The notes under the pieces: model-generated
The model's input: the letters and a program-made list of their open reading frames with translations, nothing else
Told to the model about the DNA's origin: nothing
The model's database searches: none
Translations under genes and position numbers: made by a program
Shown: positions 8,965-18,392 of the stretch, in pieces
How the letters are laid out: every line of letters begins with the position of its first letter
Position numbering within the stretch: position 1 is the stretch's first letter
Source: Dehalococcoidia bacterium
Lineage (GTDB): Bacteria > Chloroflexota > Dehalococcoidia > SpSt-223
Assembly (NCBI GenBank): GCA_025054935.1
Contig: JANWZD010000001.1
Location: 1 to 64,000 of the forward strand
DNA: 64,000 nucleotides
Reading direction: 5' to 3'

Positions 8965-10224
8965 ATGAACGAGCACCGTCAAGTTCTGCTGATCTGCACC
9001 GTTGGCGGCAGCCCAGAGCCGATCATCACGAGCATCAAGGAACTGAAGCCCGCGCGCGTCTGCTTTGTCCCGTCAAGGGACTCTCATGTCCGCGTCGCCT
9101 CCACGATCGTCCCGAAATGCGAGCTTCCTCCCGGGATGTACAGAAGCTACGTGGTCGAGAACCCGCAGCATCTTGCCGAGTGCATCGAGGCGATGCGCAA
9201 GCTGAACGACGAGGTAGAGGACTGGCTCGGCCGCGGCGACGAGTACGAGGTTGTGGTCGACGTGACGGGCGGGACGAAACTGATGACGGCGGCGCTCGCG
9301 CTCGTCGCGGCGCGCTGGCCGAGGTGTACCTTCTCCTACGTCGGCGGCGAGGTCCGGGACCGCGAGGGGCTTGGCATTGTCCAGACCGGGACGGAGCGCG
9401 TCATCCTCGTCCCGAACCCGGTTGAACTGCTCGGGATGGCGGCGCTGCAAGATTTCATGCTGCTTTTCGACCACGGCGACTACGCCTCTGCCCGCCGGCT
9501 CGCCGAGGAGAGCAAGCGGAACGTCCGTGAGAAGCATCGCAAACAGCAGTTCGCTGCGCTCGAGCAGCTTGCCAAGGCCTTCGAACAGTGGGATCAGTTC
9601 GATCATGCTGCCGCGCTCGCATCGTTGTCCTCCATCGACCGAAACGGCTTGCGCGCTGCTCTCGGCGACGGGCGCGCCGACCGCATTCTGAAACAGTGCG
9701 ACCAGTTACGCGGGTATCTCGAGCGCCTGGAGGGGACCGAGTCGCCGCCGGTCCGCGACCTGATCATCGACCTGATCGCCAACGCCAAGCGCCGCAAGGA
9801 CGAGCACCTCTACGACGACGCTGTCGCGCGCCTCTACCGCGCCATCGAGGCGCTCGGGCAGTTGGCTATCCAAGACTACGGCTTCGAGGGGAGCGACAAA
9901 ATTCCCGTGGAGCGGCTGCCGGAGGCCCTGCGCGAAAAGTGGGCGGCCCGCGCGGAGAACGGCATCGTCAAGCTAGGGCTGCAGGATCTCTATCTTCTCC
10001 TTGACTCTCTCGGTGCCCCGCTCGGCGCGAAGTTCCGCGAATTGGGTCTCGACGGCGAGAAGTCGCCGCTTGTGGCGCGCAACAACTCGATCTTGGCGCA
10101 CGGCTTTGCGAGGGTGTCGGATAAGGCCTTCGAGCAGCTCTGGACGGCGGCGCTCGCCCTTGCCGCGGTCGTCGGCATCACGGAGCGCGACCTGCCGGTC
10201 TTCCCGAAGATGAACCCCTCGTAG
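8965..10224 (+). CDS. CARF-HEPN ancillary RNase (TIGR02710 / Csm6-like)
   Basis: 419-aa last gene of the Cmr operon, 6 nt after cmr6. The N-terminal CARF (Rossmann) domain shows TVGGSPEPIITSI near the start and VDVTGGTKLMTAAL near residues 95-110, the usual cyclic-oligoadenylate pocket motifs. After a helical linker, the C-terminal HEPN domain carries R372-x6-H379 (RNNSILAH), the catalytic Rx4-6H motif. Members of this family are RNases switched on by cyclic oligoadenylate made by Cas10, which fits the intact GGDD in the neighbouring Cmr2. The assignment to TIGR02710 is from motif recall; cOA ring size cannot be read from the sequence. Confidence 0.85.
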   Translation: MNEHRQVLLICTVGGSPEPIITSIKELKPARVCFVPSRDSHVRVASTIVPKCELPPGMYRSYVVENPQHLAECIEAMRKLNDEVEDWLGRGDEYEVVVDVTGGTKLMTAALALVAARWPRCTFSYVGGEVRDREGLGIVQTGTERVILVPNPVELLGMAALQDFMLLFDHGDYASARRLAEESKRNVREKHRKQQFAALEQLAKAFEQWDQFDHAAALASLSSIDRNGLRAALGDGRADRILKQCDQLRGYLERLEGTESPPVRDLIIDLIANAKRRKDEHLYDDAVARLYRAIEALGQLAIQDYGFEGSDKIPVERLPEALREKWAARAENGIVKLGLQDLYLLLDSLGAPLGAKFRELGLDGEKSPLVARNNSILAHGFARVSDKAFEQLWTAALALAAVVGITERDLPVFPKMNPS

Positions 10225-10237
10225 GCGGGAAGAGGGG

Positions 10238-11104
10238 CTAGCCGGCCCGCCGGTCGGCCTCCATCTCCTTACGCAGCTGAAGCGATGACCAGATCGGCAC
10301 GCCGACTTGGATCGCAATCTGCACCGGAATCAGGCAGAGCCCGACGATAACGAGCGAGAGAATAAGGATCGCCGTCCAGGCCAGCACGTTGTAGAGAAGG
10401 AACGCGGCGAGGCGGATAATGCCGTCGGTTGTCCGGCCGGCGTAGAGATAGCCGATGCCGAGAAAGCCGAACAGCCCGGGGATCAGCTCGAGGAGAAAGG
10501 CCGTGCTTGGGTCTTTCTGCCCGCCCGCGACCGCCGGCGCGGAGCTGAGGATCGCTGGCCCAGCAGTCTCGGCGAACGCGGGGCGGTCGCTCGCAAGCGG
10601 CGACGGCTCGGGGGGGACGCCCGATATCGCGGCGCCGGCAGCGGGCTCAAGCGGCGGCGCGCTGCCTTCCGTGGCCGCTCGGGGAGTGGCGACCTCCTCC
10701 GCACCAGGCGGCCCACTCGGCGCCGGCGCCGGCCCGCTGGGTTCGTCGCTCCGTTCGCTCGCGGCCTCCGTCGACGCGCTCAGCGGGGCAGGCGGTTCGA
10801 CAGCTGCCGCGGTCTCGGCGAGCGATGCGCTTGGCGGCGCGGCCGCCGAAGGGGGCGCGGCCGGCTCCTCGAGAGACGAGGAGCTCCAGAGGGGGTCGCT
10901 TCGTTCGTCTGCGCGCTCGAGAGCCGGCTCGTCCCAGAGCGGGCCGCGCCGCTCCTCGCCCGGAAGATCGCCAGCGCGCGCGGTCGTCGGCTCGTTCTCG
11001 GGCATGAACGTCGGTTCGACGCCGGGGTAGGGCGCTTGCCGCGCCGGGTCCGTTGCTCCACGGTCGCCATGGGGATCCTGGTCGGGGCCGCGGGTGTCGC
11101 TCAC
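10238..11104 (-). CDS. TM2-like membrane protein with disordered N-terminal half
   Basis: 288 aa. Residues 1 to about 200 are low-complexity (Pro, Ala, Ser, Glu, with few hydrophobics) and probably disordered. The C-terminal 85 residues hold two or three membrane segments with GLFGFLGIGYLYAGRTTDGI, reminiscent of TM2-domain proteins, followed by a basic cytoplasmic tail (LQLRKEMEADRR). Convergent with the CARF-HEPN gene (13-nt gap). No function can be assigned; a small membrane scaffold or sensor is possible. Confidence 0.65.
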   Translation of the reverse strand: MSDTRGPDQDPHGDRGATDPARQAPYPGVEPTFMPENEPTTARAGDLPGEERRGPLWDEPALERADERSDPLWSSSSLEEPAAPPSAAAPPSASLAETAAAVEPPAPLSASTEAASERSDEPSGPAPAPSGPPGAEEVATPRAATEGSAPPLEPAAGAAISGVPPEPSPLASDRPAFAETAGPAILSSAPAVAGGQKDPSTAFLLELIPGLFGFLGIGYLYAGRTTDGIIRLAAFLLYNVLAWTAILILSLVIVGLCLIPVQIAIQVGVPIWSSLQLRKEMEADRRAG

Positions 11105-11221
11105 ACTTCCCTCCCTCGGCGGAACGAGCCCTCCGGCGCGGCGGGCTGCCGCTCACGGCGCATTGTATCCTAGGCGCCGGCCGCATTCGGTCGTCTGATG
11201 TGCGAAGATTGTGCAGGACCC

Positions 11222-12433
11222 ATGTCGCTTGCAACGACGGTCGCCCTCAAAGAGCGTGTTCGCCGCGCGGTCGATGAGCGCCAGGAGGACTTGATCGCGC
11301 TCAGCCGGGCGATCCACGCTGACCCAGAGCTTGCGTTTCAGGAGGTTCGCGCCGCCGCCCGCCTAACCGCGCTGCTCGAGGCAGGGGGGTTCGTCGTTGC
11401 GCGCGGCGTTGGCGGCTTGGCAACGGCCTTCCGCGCCGAGTTCGGCAGCGGCAGCCCGACGATTGGGATCTGCGCCGAGTATGATGCGCTGCCGGAGCTC
11501 GGCCATGGCTGCGGGCATAACGTCATCGCGGCGGCAGCTGTCGGCGCCGGGCTGGCACTAGCGTCGCTCGGCAGCCGCTTGCCCGGCCGGGTTGTCGTCA
11601 TCGGCACGCCGGCTGAGGAGGGCGGCGGTGGCAAGGTGATCCTGCTTGAGCGAGGTGTCTTCCACGACCTTGACGCCGCGATGATGATCCACCCGGCGAC
11701 GCGCAATCTGGTCGATCGCGGCTCGCTCGCCTCGCTGCGCGTCGAGGTGACGTACCTTGGCCGGTCGGTCCATGCAGATGCGCCGCCGGGCAGCGGCATC
11801 AGCGCCCTCGACCCGATGATCCAGCTCTTCGCCGGGGCGAATGCGCTCCGTGCCGGCATGCTGCCGACGGCCCGGCTGCACGGCATCATCGTCGAGGGAG
11901 GGAGCACGCCGACGCTGCTTCCCGGCCGCACCGTCGCCCGCTTCTCAATCCGCGCTTCTGAGCGGCAGTATGCCGAGCACCTCCTCGAACGTTTCCGGCG
12001 GGTGGCGGAAGCGGCTGCTCTGGCGACCGGCGCTGAGGCGCAGGTCGTCGTCGCCCCCGGCTATGAGAATATGGTGCCCAACCGCGCGATCGCCCGCGCC
12101 TTTGCCGCCAATCTCGAGGCACTCGGCCGCGTCGTGACGCCGACGACCGGCAACGAGCGGATGGGCTCGACCGACATGGGCAATGTCAGTCAAGCGCTCC
12201 CGGCGGTCCACGCCTACCTGAGCATCGCCCGCGAAGGGATCAGCGGTCATTCCGCTGCCTTCCGCGACGCGGCAGGCTCGTCCGGCGGTGACCAAGCGGC
12301 GCTCGACGGTGCCCGCGCCCTCGCGATGACGGCGATCGATCTGATGACCGACCGCGACCTGTTCCGGCAGATGCAGGAGGAGTTTGCCGCTCAGCGCGCT
12401 GCCGGCCGGGTGAAGGGGCTTCCGCCCGCGTGA
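11222..12433 (+). CDS. M20-family amidohydrolase (AbgB/IAA-amidohydrolase type)
   Basis: 403 aa from ATG 11222 (an in-frame ATG at 11198 would add 8 residues; AGGA precedes 11222). Visible metal-site motifs are AEYDALPELGHGCGHN, GTPAEEGGGGK and MIHPA, plus a C-terminal HSAAFRDAAGS segment. These identify the M20D zinc/manganese amidohydrolases, which remove N-acyl or aminoacyl groups (aminobenzoyl-glutamate, N-acyl amino acids). The central GRSVHADAPPGSGISALD region is the dimerisation-lid domain. No signal peptide, so cytoplasmic. The substrate is not predictable. The stop overlaps the GTG of the next gene. Confidence 0.87.
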   Translation: MSLATTVALKERVRRAVDERQEDLIALSRAIHADPELAFQEVRAAARLTALLEAGGFVVARGVGGLATAFRAEFGSGSPTIGICAEYDALPELGHGCGHNVIAAAAVGAGLALASLGSRLPGRVVVIGTPAEEGGGGKVILLERGVFHDLDAAMMIHPATRNLVDRGSLASLRVEVTYLGRSVHADAPPGSGISALDPMIQLFAGANALRAGMLPTARLHGIIVEGGSTPTLLPGRTVARFSIRASERQYAEHLLERFRRVAEAAALATGAEAQVVVAPGYENMVPNRAIARAFAANLEALGRVVTPTTGNERMGSTDMGNVSQALPAVHAYLSIAREGISGHSAAFRDAAGSSGGDQAALDGARALAMTAIDLMTDRDLFRQMQEEFAAQRAAGRVKGLPPA

Positions 12434-13890
12434 GCGCCCGCGCTCGCCTTCGCGAGGCAGTTCGCCGCCATCGGGACCCGCGCCGGCAAAAATGGAGCGA
12501 ATGCGGCCGGCGACGATGGCTGCTCCCGCTGCTGCTCTTCCTCGGCGTGACAGGCGTCTTCTGGGCCATCCTCCCGCACCGGATCGACGCTCTTCGGCCG
12601 CTGGCGACGCCTCTGCCGGCGCCGACCGGCGACGAGCCGTACTACCTCGAAATGGCGCTCTCGCTGCTGCGTTACGGCTCGCTCGAGCTGACCCGCGCCC
12701 GCTCGATCGATCGTCTGTATTCCGAGTTCTATCCCGAGCCGCTCCTCGGGCATGAGGCCAACTCGCCGCGCGGCCATGTTTCGAAGCACTATCCCGGTCT
12801 CTCGGTCCTGATCGCGCCGTTCTATCTCGTTGGCGACGCGCTCGGCAGGGGCGCATACGGCGCAGGGCGCTTCGCGGTCGCGCTCGCGCTGGGCGTCGTC
12901 GGCGGCCTCGTCGCCATGAACATCTTCCTCGTAGCGCGCGAAACGGGCGGCGGGACCTGGTGGAGCGCCGCTGTTGCGCTGCTGCTCGCCTTCAGCAGCC
13001 CGTTGCTTTCCTACAGCTTTCTCATTTTTCCTGAGCTGCCGGCTGCGCTCCTCACTGTTTACGCCTTCCGGCGCGCCCGCCTTCCCAATGGGAGCGCGCG
13101 GACCCTGCTTACCGGCGCGGCACTTGGCCTCCTCCCGTGGCTCCATCCCCGCTTCATCGTCCTCGCGCTCGCGCTCGCGGCATGGTTTGTCATCGGCCGG
13201 CGGCGGACCGCACGCGAAGTGGCGCTGCTGCTCGCGCCCGCGGCTGTCTCGGCGGCGGGGATCGTCCTATACCACCTCTGGGCGTTCGGGTCGCCACTGC
13301 CGAATAGCGGCGATCACGCCGGCTTCGGCGGCCCTCAGCACCTGCTCATCGGTGCCGCCGGTCTCCTGCTCGATCAGCAGTGGGGCCTGCTGATCTACGC
13401 GCCGATCTACCTGCTGGTTGCGGCTGGGCTCCCCGCGCTTGTCGTCCATCGCCGGCGCGACGCGCTCGGGCTGCTGATCGTCACCCTCCCCTACTTCCTT
13501 CTCATCGCCGCCTACCTTCAGTGGTGGGGCGAATGGGGGCCGCCAGCCCGCTACCTGACGGCGGTCGTTCCGCTGGCGGCGCTGCCTCTTGCCGCTGCCC
13601 GGCCGGCGTGCTGGTGGCAGTGGGGCATCGCTGCTCTCCTCGCCCTGCCTTCCCTCACGATCGGCGTCCTCTTTGTGCTCTGGCCGGAGACGATGTACAA
13701 CCACCCAACCGGGCACGGCCACCTCTGGCTTCGGCTGGCCGACTCTGGGCTGCCGAATCTTGTCCCCTTCCTCCCCAGCTTCGTCGCTCCGGGAGCAGAC
13801 GGCGCGCTGCTGATGGCGCTCTGGATCGTGTTCGCCGGCCTCGCGGCGGCTCTCCTTACGCTCAGCGGGCCGGGCGCCCAAGCGCGCTAG
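12430..13890 (+). CDS. Multi-spanning glycosyltransferase-like membrane protein
   Basis: 486 aa with about ten predicted membrane helices. The first periplasmic loop contains TGDEPYYLEMALSL, the acidic-aromatic signature of GT-C transferases (PMT/ArnT type), which use polyprenyl-phosphate sugars. The GTG start at 12430 overlaps the amidohydrolase stop (GTGA). Convergent with dnaE downstream. The GT-C fold is inferred from topology and the loop acid; donor and acceptor are unknown. Confidence 0.7.
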   Translation: MSARARLREAVRRHRDPRRQKWSECGRRRWLLPLLLFLGVTGVFWAILPHRIDALRPLATPLPAPTGDEPYYLEMALSLLRYGSLELTRARSIDRLYSEFYPEPLLGHEANSPRGHVSKHYPGLSVLIAPFYLVGDALGRGAYGAGRFAVALALGVVGGLVAMNIFLVARETGGGTWWSAAVALLLAFSSPLLSYSFLIFPELPAALLTVYAFRRARLPNGSARTLLTGAALGLLPWLHPRFIVLALALAAWFVIGRRRTAREVALLLAPAAVSAAGIVLYHLWAFGSPLPNSGDHAGFGGPQHLLIGAAGLLLDQQWGLLIYAPIYLLVAAGLPALVVHRRRDALGLLIVTLPYFLLIAAYLQWWGEWGPPARYLTAVVPLAALPLAAARPACWWQWGIAALLALPSLTIGVLFVLWPETMYNHPTGHGHLWLRLADSGLPNLVPFLPSFVAPGADGALLMALWIVFAGLAAALLTLSGPGAQAR

Positions 13891-13952
13891 CCGGCGGTCA
13901 CTGCGCTGCCCAAAAGCGGAGCGTCGGTCGCCCGAGGCGGCGCGATCCTCCC

Positions 13953-16900
13953 TCAGCCGGCTTTCTTCAGACCGCGCCCATTCCGTCCGCTGCTGTCGGG
14001 GTCGAGAGGCACGAGGTCGATCGGAGTGAGGCTGACGGCGTCTGGGCCGACAAGGTCGTCCAAGCTGGCGCGGAGGTCCGCCGTCATGGTGACGCCTCGG
14101 ATGGTCGGCAGCTGGAGCACCACCTTCGAGCGCTGGGCGGCGACGATGACTTGGACCGGGTCATCGCCCGCGTGCTGCTGCAGAAGCGACATCAAACTGT
14201 CGAAGCGTTGACAGTCCTCGACCGGATTGCCCCGTTCGCGGAACTCAATTCGAACGCGCGTCCGTTTTGGCGCGAGGTCAGTGAACTCCTCGCTGACGCC
14301 GGGCTGGTAGCGGGCCGCCGTGTCGACGACGAACGACAGCCGGTCGTCGCGCGACCGGACCCGTCCGCGCGCCGTGACGATCGTGCCGTCGACCCACAGG
14401 TCTTTCGTCCGTTCGTAGACGTCGGCCCAGACAGTCACCTCGATCGAGCCGATCAGATCCTCGAGCACTGCCGTGCAGAACGGCCGGCGGTCTCGGGTGA
14501 AGAGCGTTCGAACCGACGTTACCATGCCGGCCACGAGCAGGGTCTGTCCGACATGCTCCTCGGTGATCGCTCCGCAGGGGGTGGCGTCGAGGGAACGGTC
14601 GGAAGCGACCGCGGCAAACGGATGCTCGGAGAGATAGACGCCGAGCAATTCCTTTTCCCACTGCAGCTTCTCGCGCCCGGAGACCGGCGCTACCGGCAGC
14701 TCGATCGTCGGCTGCGGCACTGGCACCTCGGCGCCGAACAGGTCGAACATCGTCGCCTGTCCTGCTTCCCGCAGCTTCTGCTGGCGCTGGGCGAACGCCA
14801 GGATCCGTTCGATCCCCGCGAGCAGGCTGCCCCGGTCGCCGAAGGAGTCGCAGGCCCCTGCTTTGATTAGCGATTCGAGCACCCGCTTATTGACCACGCG
14901 CGGGTCGACGCGGCGGCAGAACTCCTCGAGCGATGCGAACGGGGTATCGCCGCGGGCCGCCACGATCGCCTCGGCGGCGCCCACGCCGACGTTTTTGATC
15001 GCGCCCAGCCCGAAACGGATTGCCCGTTCCCCCTCGATCGTAAAAGCGACGCCGCTGCGATTGACATCGGGCGGCAGCACTTCGAGCCCGAGCCGTTTGC
15101 TTTCGGCGACTGTGCTGGCGATCTTGTCGGTCATGTCGAGGTGGGCCGAGAGCACCGCGGCGAGATACTGGGCGGGGTAGTTCGCTTTGAGATACGCTGT
15201 CTGGTAGGCGAGTTCGGCGTAGCAGGCCGAATGCGCTTTGTTGAAGGCATATCCGGCGAACGGCTCGATCAGGTCGAAAATCTGGTCCGCGAGCTCGGCA
15301 GAAAAGCCGTTGGCGAGAGCGCCTTGCCGGAATTCCTCGCGCTGGGCGCGCATCACCTCAGGGTTTTTCTTGCCCATTGCCTTGCGGAAGATGTCGGCCT
15401 TGCCGAGCGAAAAGCCGGCGACAGCGCGCACAATGTGCAGCACTTGGTCTTGGTAGACGATGACGCCGTAGGTCTCTTTCAGGATCGGCTCAAGCACGGG
15501 GTGAAGGTAGGTGACCGGAGCCCGGCCGTGCTTTGCGTCGATGTAGCGCGGGATGTGCGCCATCGGCCCGGGGCGGTAGAGCGCCACCATCGCCATGATT
15601 TCGGCGATGCTCTGCGGCTTCAGTTCTTTGATATAGCGCCGCATTCCCTGCGACTCTAACTGGAAGACATTGCTCGTCTCCCCGGCAGAAAGCAGTTCGA
15701 ACGTCTTTGGGTCATCCTGCGGGATCGCGCTGAGATCGAACGGCTGCCCGGTTGTCTGCTCGATCAGGGCGCGGCATCTGGCGAGCACGCTCAGGTTGAT
15801 CAGCCCGAGGAAGTCGAGCTTGAGCAGCCCGATCTTGGCAACCGCATCCATATCAAACTGGGTGACCAAGATCGACGACTCATCTCCCTTCGCGGGGCGT
15901 TGCAGCGGGACGTTGCGGATGAGCGGCTCATCCGAGATCACGACGCCGGCGGCGTGAGTGCTGGCATGGCGCGTAATCCCTTCGAGCTGTTTCGCCATAG
16001 TCACGAGGTCGCGGACAGCCGGGTCTTGATCGATCAGCGCTTTCAGCTCAGGGTTTTCGGCAATGGCGCGGTCGATTGTCATGTGCAGCTGCTGGGGGAT
16101 CAGCTTCGCCACGCGGTCGACGAAGCTGTACGGCAGCCCTTTGGCGCGGCCGACGTCGCGGATGGCCGCTTTCGCTCCGAGCGTTCCGAAGGTGATGATC
16201 TGGGCAACGCGGTCACGACCGTACTTCTTGACGACATACTCGATCACTTCGCTGCGGCGGTCGTCCTGAAAATCCATATCGATGTCGGGCATCTCTTTGC
16301 GCTCGATGTTCAGAAAGCGCTCAAAGACAAGCCCTTTTTCGATCGGGTCGATCGAGGTGATGCCGAGGGCATACAGGACGATGCTCGCCGCCGCGCTGCC
16401 GCGCACGCCGTAGAGAATGCCGCGCTCGCGGGCGAAGGTAAGAATGTCATCGACGACCAGAAAGTAGTTTGCGAACTGGGTCGCGCGGATTACCCCCAGC
16501 TCCATCTCCAGCCGCTCGCGGACGCGGGGGGGAAGCTGGCCGCCGTAGCGGCGGGGAAGCCGCTCCCAGCACAGCTTCGCGAGGTAATCGTCCGCGCTCA
16601 TCCCCGCTGGCCGCTCCACCTCCGGGAGCTTCACCCGGTCGAAATCGAGCGTGAGATTGCAGCGATCGGCGATCACCAGCGTGTTGCGGAGCGCGTCCTC
16701 GAGCCCAGAGAACGCTGCCGCCATCTCCGCCGGCGACTTCAGATAGAACGACTGCGCCTCCATGCGCATCCGCTTCTCGTCGGAGACTTGGGCGTTCGTC
16801 TGGATGCAGATCAGCAGGTCCTGCGCTTCATGGTCTTCTGCATAGACATAATGCAGGTCGTTTGTGGCGACGAGCGGCACCCCGAGCGCACGTCCGAGGT

Positions 16901-17468
16901 CGACCAGTTCAGCGTAGGCGCGCGCGAACGCCGGCATATCATGGCGCTGCACCTCAAGGAAGTAGTCCTCTCCGAACACCTCGCGATACCAGCCGATCGT
17001 GGCGATGGCGTCTTCACTCCGGCCCTCGTGGATGGCGCGAAGAACTTCGCCGCTCGGGCAGGCTGAGAGGCAGATCAGCCCGGCGCGATGACGAGCCAGC
17101 AGCTCGCGGTCGATGCGCGGCTTGTAATAGAACCCGTCTACCCACGCAGCGGTAGTGAGGGCGAGGAGGTTGCGATAGCCGGTCAGGTCTTTCGCCAAGA
17201 GGACAAGGTGGAAGGGGTTCTTGTCGGCTGCCGTCTTATCGGTGTGGCGGTTCGGGGCGACATAGGCCTCAACTCCGATGATCGGCTTGATCCCCCGCGC
17301 TTTCGCTTCGGTGTAAAACTGCACCGCGCCGTAGAGCGCGCCGTGATCGGTCAGCGCAATCGCGTTCATCCCCAGTTCGCGCGTGCGGTCCATCAGCACG
17401 GGGATCCGACAGAGCCCGTCGAGCAGCGAATACTCGGTATGAACGTGCAGATGCGCGAACTCGGCCAC
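13953..17468 (-). CDS. dnaE: DNA polymerase III alpha subunit
   Basis: 1171 aa, the usual length of the DnaE1 replicative polymerase. An N-terminal PHP domain (HLHVHTEYSLLDG, ALTDHGALYG) is followed by the C-family palm with catalytic aspartates in PDIDMDFQDDRR (about 392-403), then fingers (VIVYQDQVLHIV, AFNKAHSACYAELAYQTAYLK) and tandem HhH. The C-terminal third holds an OB-fold of the tRNA-anti type (VTVWADVYERTKDLW). It starts with GTG preceded by AGGGGGAG. PHP histidines and acids look intact, so a proofreading-type PHP is possible. Divergent from pepE across 138 bp in which I saw only a 5-bp dyad near 17544-17558 and no convincing promoter. Confidence 0.97.
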   Translation of the reverse strand: MAEFAHLHVHTEYSLLDGLCRIPVLMDRTRELGMNAIALTDHGALYGAVQFYTEAKARGIKPIIGVEAYVAPNRHTDKTAADKNPFHLVLLAKDLTGYRNLLALTTAAWVDGFYYKPRIDRELLARHRAGLICLSACPSGEVLRAIHEGRSEDAIATIGWYREVFGEDYFLEVQRHDMPAFARAYAELVDLGRALGVPLVATNDLHYVYAEDHEAQDLLICIQTNAQVSDEKRMRMEAQSFYLKSPAEMAAAFSGLEDALRNTLVIADRCNLTLDFDRVKLPEVERPAGMSADDYLAKLCWERLPRRYGGQLPPRVRERLEMELGVIRATQFANYFLVVDDILTFARERGILYGVRGSAAASIVLYALGITSIDPIEKGLVFERFLNIERKEMPDIDMDFQDDRRSEVIEYVVKKYGRDRVAQIITFGTLGAKAAIRDVGRAKGLPYSFVDRVAKLIPQQLHMTIDRAIAENPELKALIDQDPAVRDLVTMAKQLEGITRHASTHAAGVVISDEPLIRNVPLQRPAKGDESSILVTQFDMDAVAKIGLLKLDFLGLINLSVLARCRALIEQTTGQPFDLSAIPQDDPKTFELLSAGETSNVFQLESQGMRRYIKELKPQSIAEIMAMVALYRPGPMAHIPRYIDAKHGRAPVTYLHPVLEPILKETYGVIVYQDQVLHIVRAVAGFSLGKADIFRKAMGKKNPEVMRAQREEFRQGALANGFSAELADQIFDLIEPFAGYAFNKAHSACYAELAYQTAYLKANYPAQYLAAVLSAHLDMTDKIASTVAESKRLGLEVLPPDVNRSGVAFTIEGERAIRFGLGAIKNVGVGAAEAIVAARGDTPFASLEEFCRRVDPRVVNKRVLESLIKAGACDSFGDRGSLLAGIERILAFAQRQQKLREAGQATMFDLFGAEVPVPQPTIELPVAPVSGREKLQWEKELLGVYLSEHPFAAVASDRSLDATPCGAITEEHVGQTLLVAGMVTSVRTLFTRDRRPFCTAVLEDLIGSIEVTVWADVYERTKDLWVDGTIVTARGRVRSRDDRLSFVVDTAARYQPGVSEEFTDLAPKRTRVRIEFRERGNPVEDCQRFDSLMSLLQQHAGDDPVQVIVAAQRSKVVLQLPTIRGVTMTADLRASLDDLVGPDAVSLTPIDLVPLDPDSSGRNGRGLKKAG

Positions 17469-17606
17469 TGGCTCCCCCTGAACGATGCTGCCGCCCAGTA
17501 TGGCAGGCAGCCGAGCTGCGTGCTACCACTTCAATATCGAGGGGATGCTCATAGCATCGAGCGCTAAATCTTGCGCATATTCTAGGTTGCACGGGGTAAC
17601 CGGACA

Positions 17607-18323
17607 ATGGACCTTCTTCTCTTCTCCGGCGGCGACATGCGGCCCTATCGTGACCGGGTTCTCGCTGAGATCCGCGCCAGCCTCGGCGGCGCCACCACCT
17701 TGTATTTCGCGCCCTGGGCGCTCGCTCAGCATGATGCCGTCACCGCCCGGGTGCAGGAAGCGTTCGCGCCGCCCGGGGTGACAGTAATCGGGCTGCATCG
17801 CGTCGCTGACCCGCGGGCGGCGCTTGCCGAAGCGCAGGCACTCTTCGTTGGCGGCGGCAACACGTTTCGCCTGCTCAAGGCGCTCCAGACCTTCGGCCTT
17901 CTCGACCTCGTGCGGCGGCGGGTCGAAGCCGGCGACCTGCGCTACATCGGCGCGAGCGCCGGCGCAAACGTCGCCTGCCCGAGCATCCGGACGACGAACG
18001 ACATGCCGATCGTCCAGCCTTCCTCCTTCGAGGCGCTCGGTCTCCTGCCGTTCCAAATCAACCCTCACTATGTCGAAGGGGCGTCCTCGCCCGGCGGCGA
18101 GACACGCGACATGCGGATTGCCGAATTTCTCGAGGAAAACGATGTCGCTGTGCTTGGGCTGCGGGAGGGGAGCTGGCTCCGCCGCCGCGACCGCACGCTG
18201 CGCCTCGAGGGAGTTGCCGGCGCAAAGCTGTTTCGGCGCGGGCACGACCCCGTGGAGGTTGCGCCGGGCACCGACCTCTCTTGGCTGCTTGCCCTGACCC
18301 CCCGCTTCGATGTTGGCGCTTGA
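17607..18323 (+). CDS. pepE: Peptidase S51, dipeptidase E-like
   Basis: 238 aa, cytoplasmic. GASAGANVACPSIRTTNDMPI carries the nucleophile elbow GxSAGA and the downstream acid of the PepE Ser-His-Glu/Asp site; NPHYVEG supplies the histidine region. PepE releases N-terminal aspartate from dipeptides; the related cyanophycinases share the fold, but the Asn-Asp-Met-Pro segment favours PepE. ATG start. Divergent from dnaE. The closest upstream promoter-like element is TATTCT near 17578, which is weak. Confidence 0.88.
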   Translation: MDLLLFSGGDMRPYRDRVLAEIRASLGGATTLYFAPWALAQHDAVTARVQEAFAPPGVTVIGLHRVADPRAALAEAQALFVGGGNTFRLLKALQTFGLLDLVRRRVEAGDLRYIGASAGANVACPSIRTTNDMPIVQPSSFEALGLLPFQINPHYVEGASSPGGETRDMRIAEFLEENDVAVLGLREGSWLRRRDRTLRLEGVAGAKLFRRGHDPVEVAPGTDLSWLLALTPRFDVGA

Positions 18324-18392
18324 GGCGTACACTTTTCGTGAGATCGGAACACCGTCTGCGATGGAGGAGCTCTGACGGCGCTGCCGCCCGGC

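Noticed and set aside
13380-14870. 496-residue plus-strand frame over the membrane-protein and dnaE ends
   Set aside because: It crosses two real genes on both strands and its composition is that of a GC-rich shadow.
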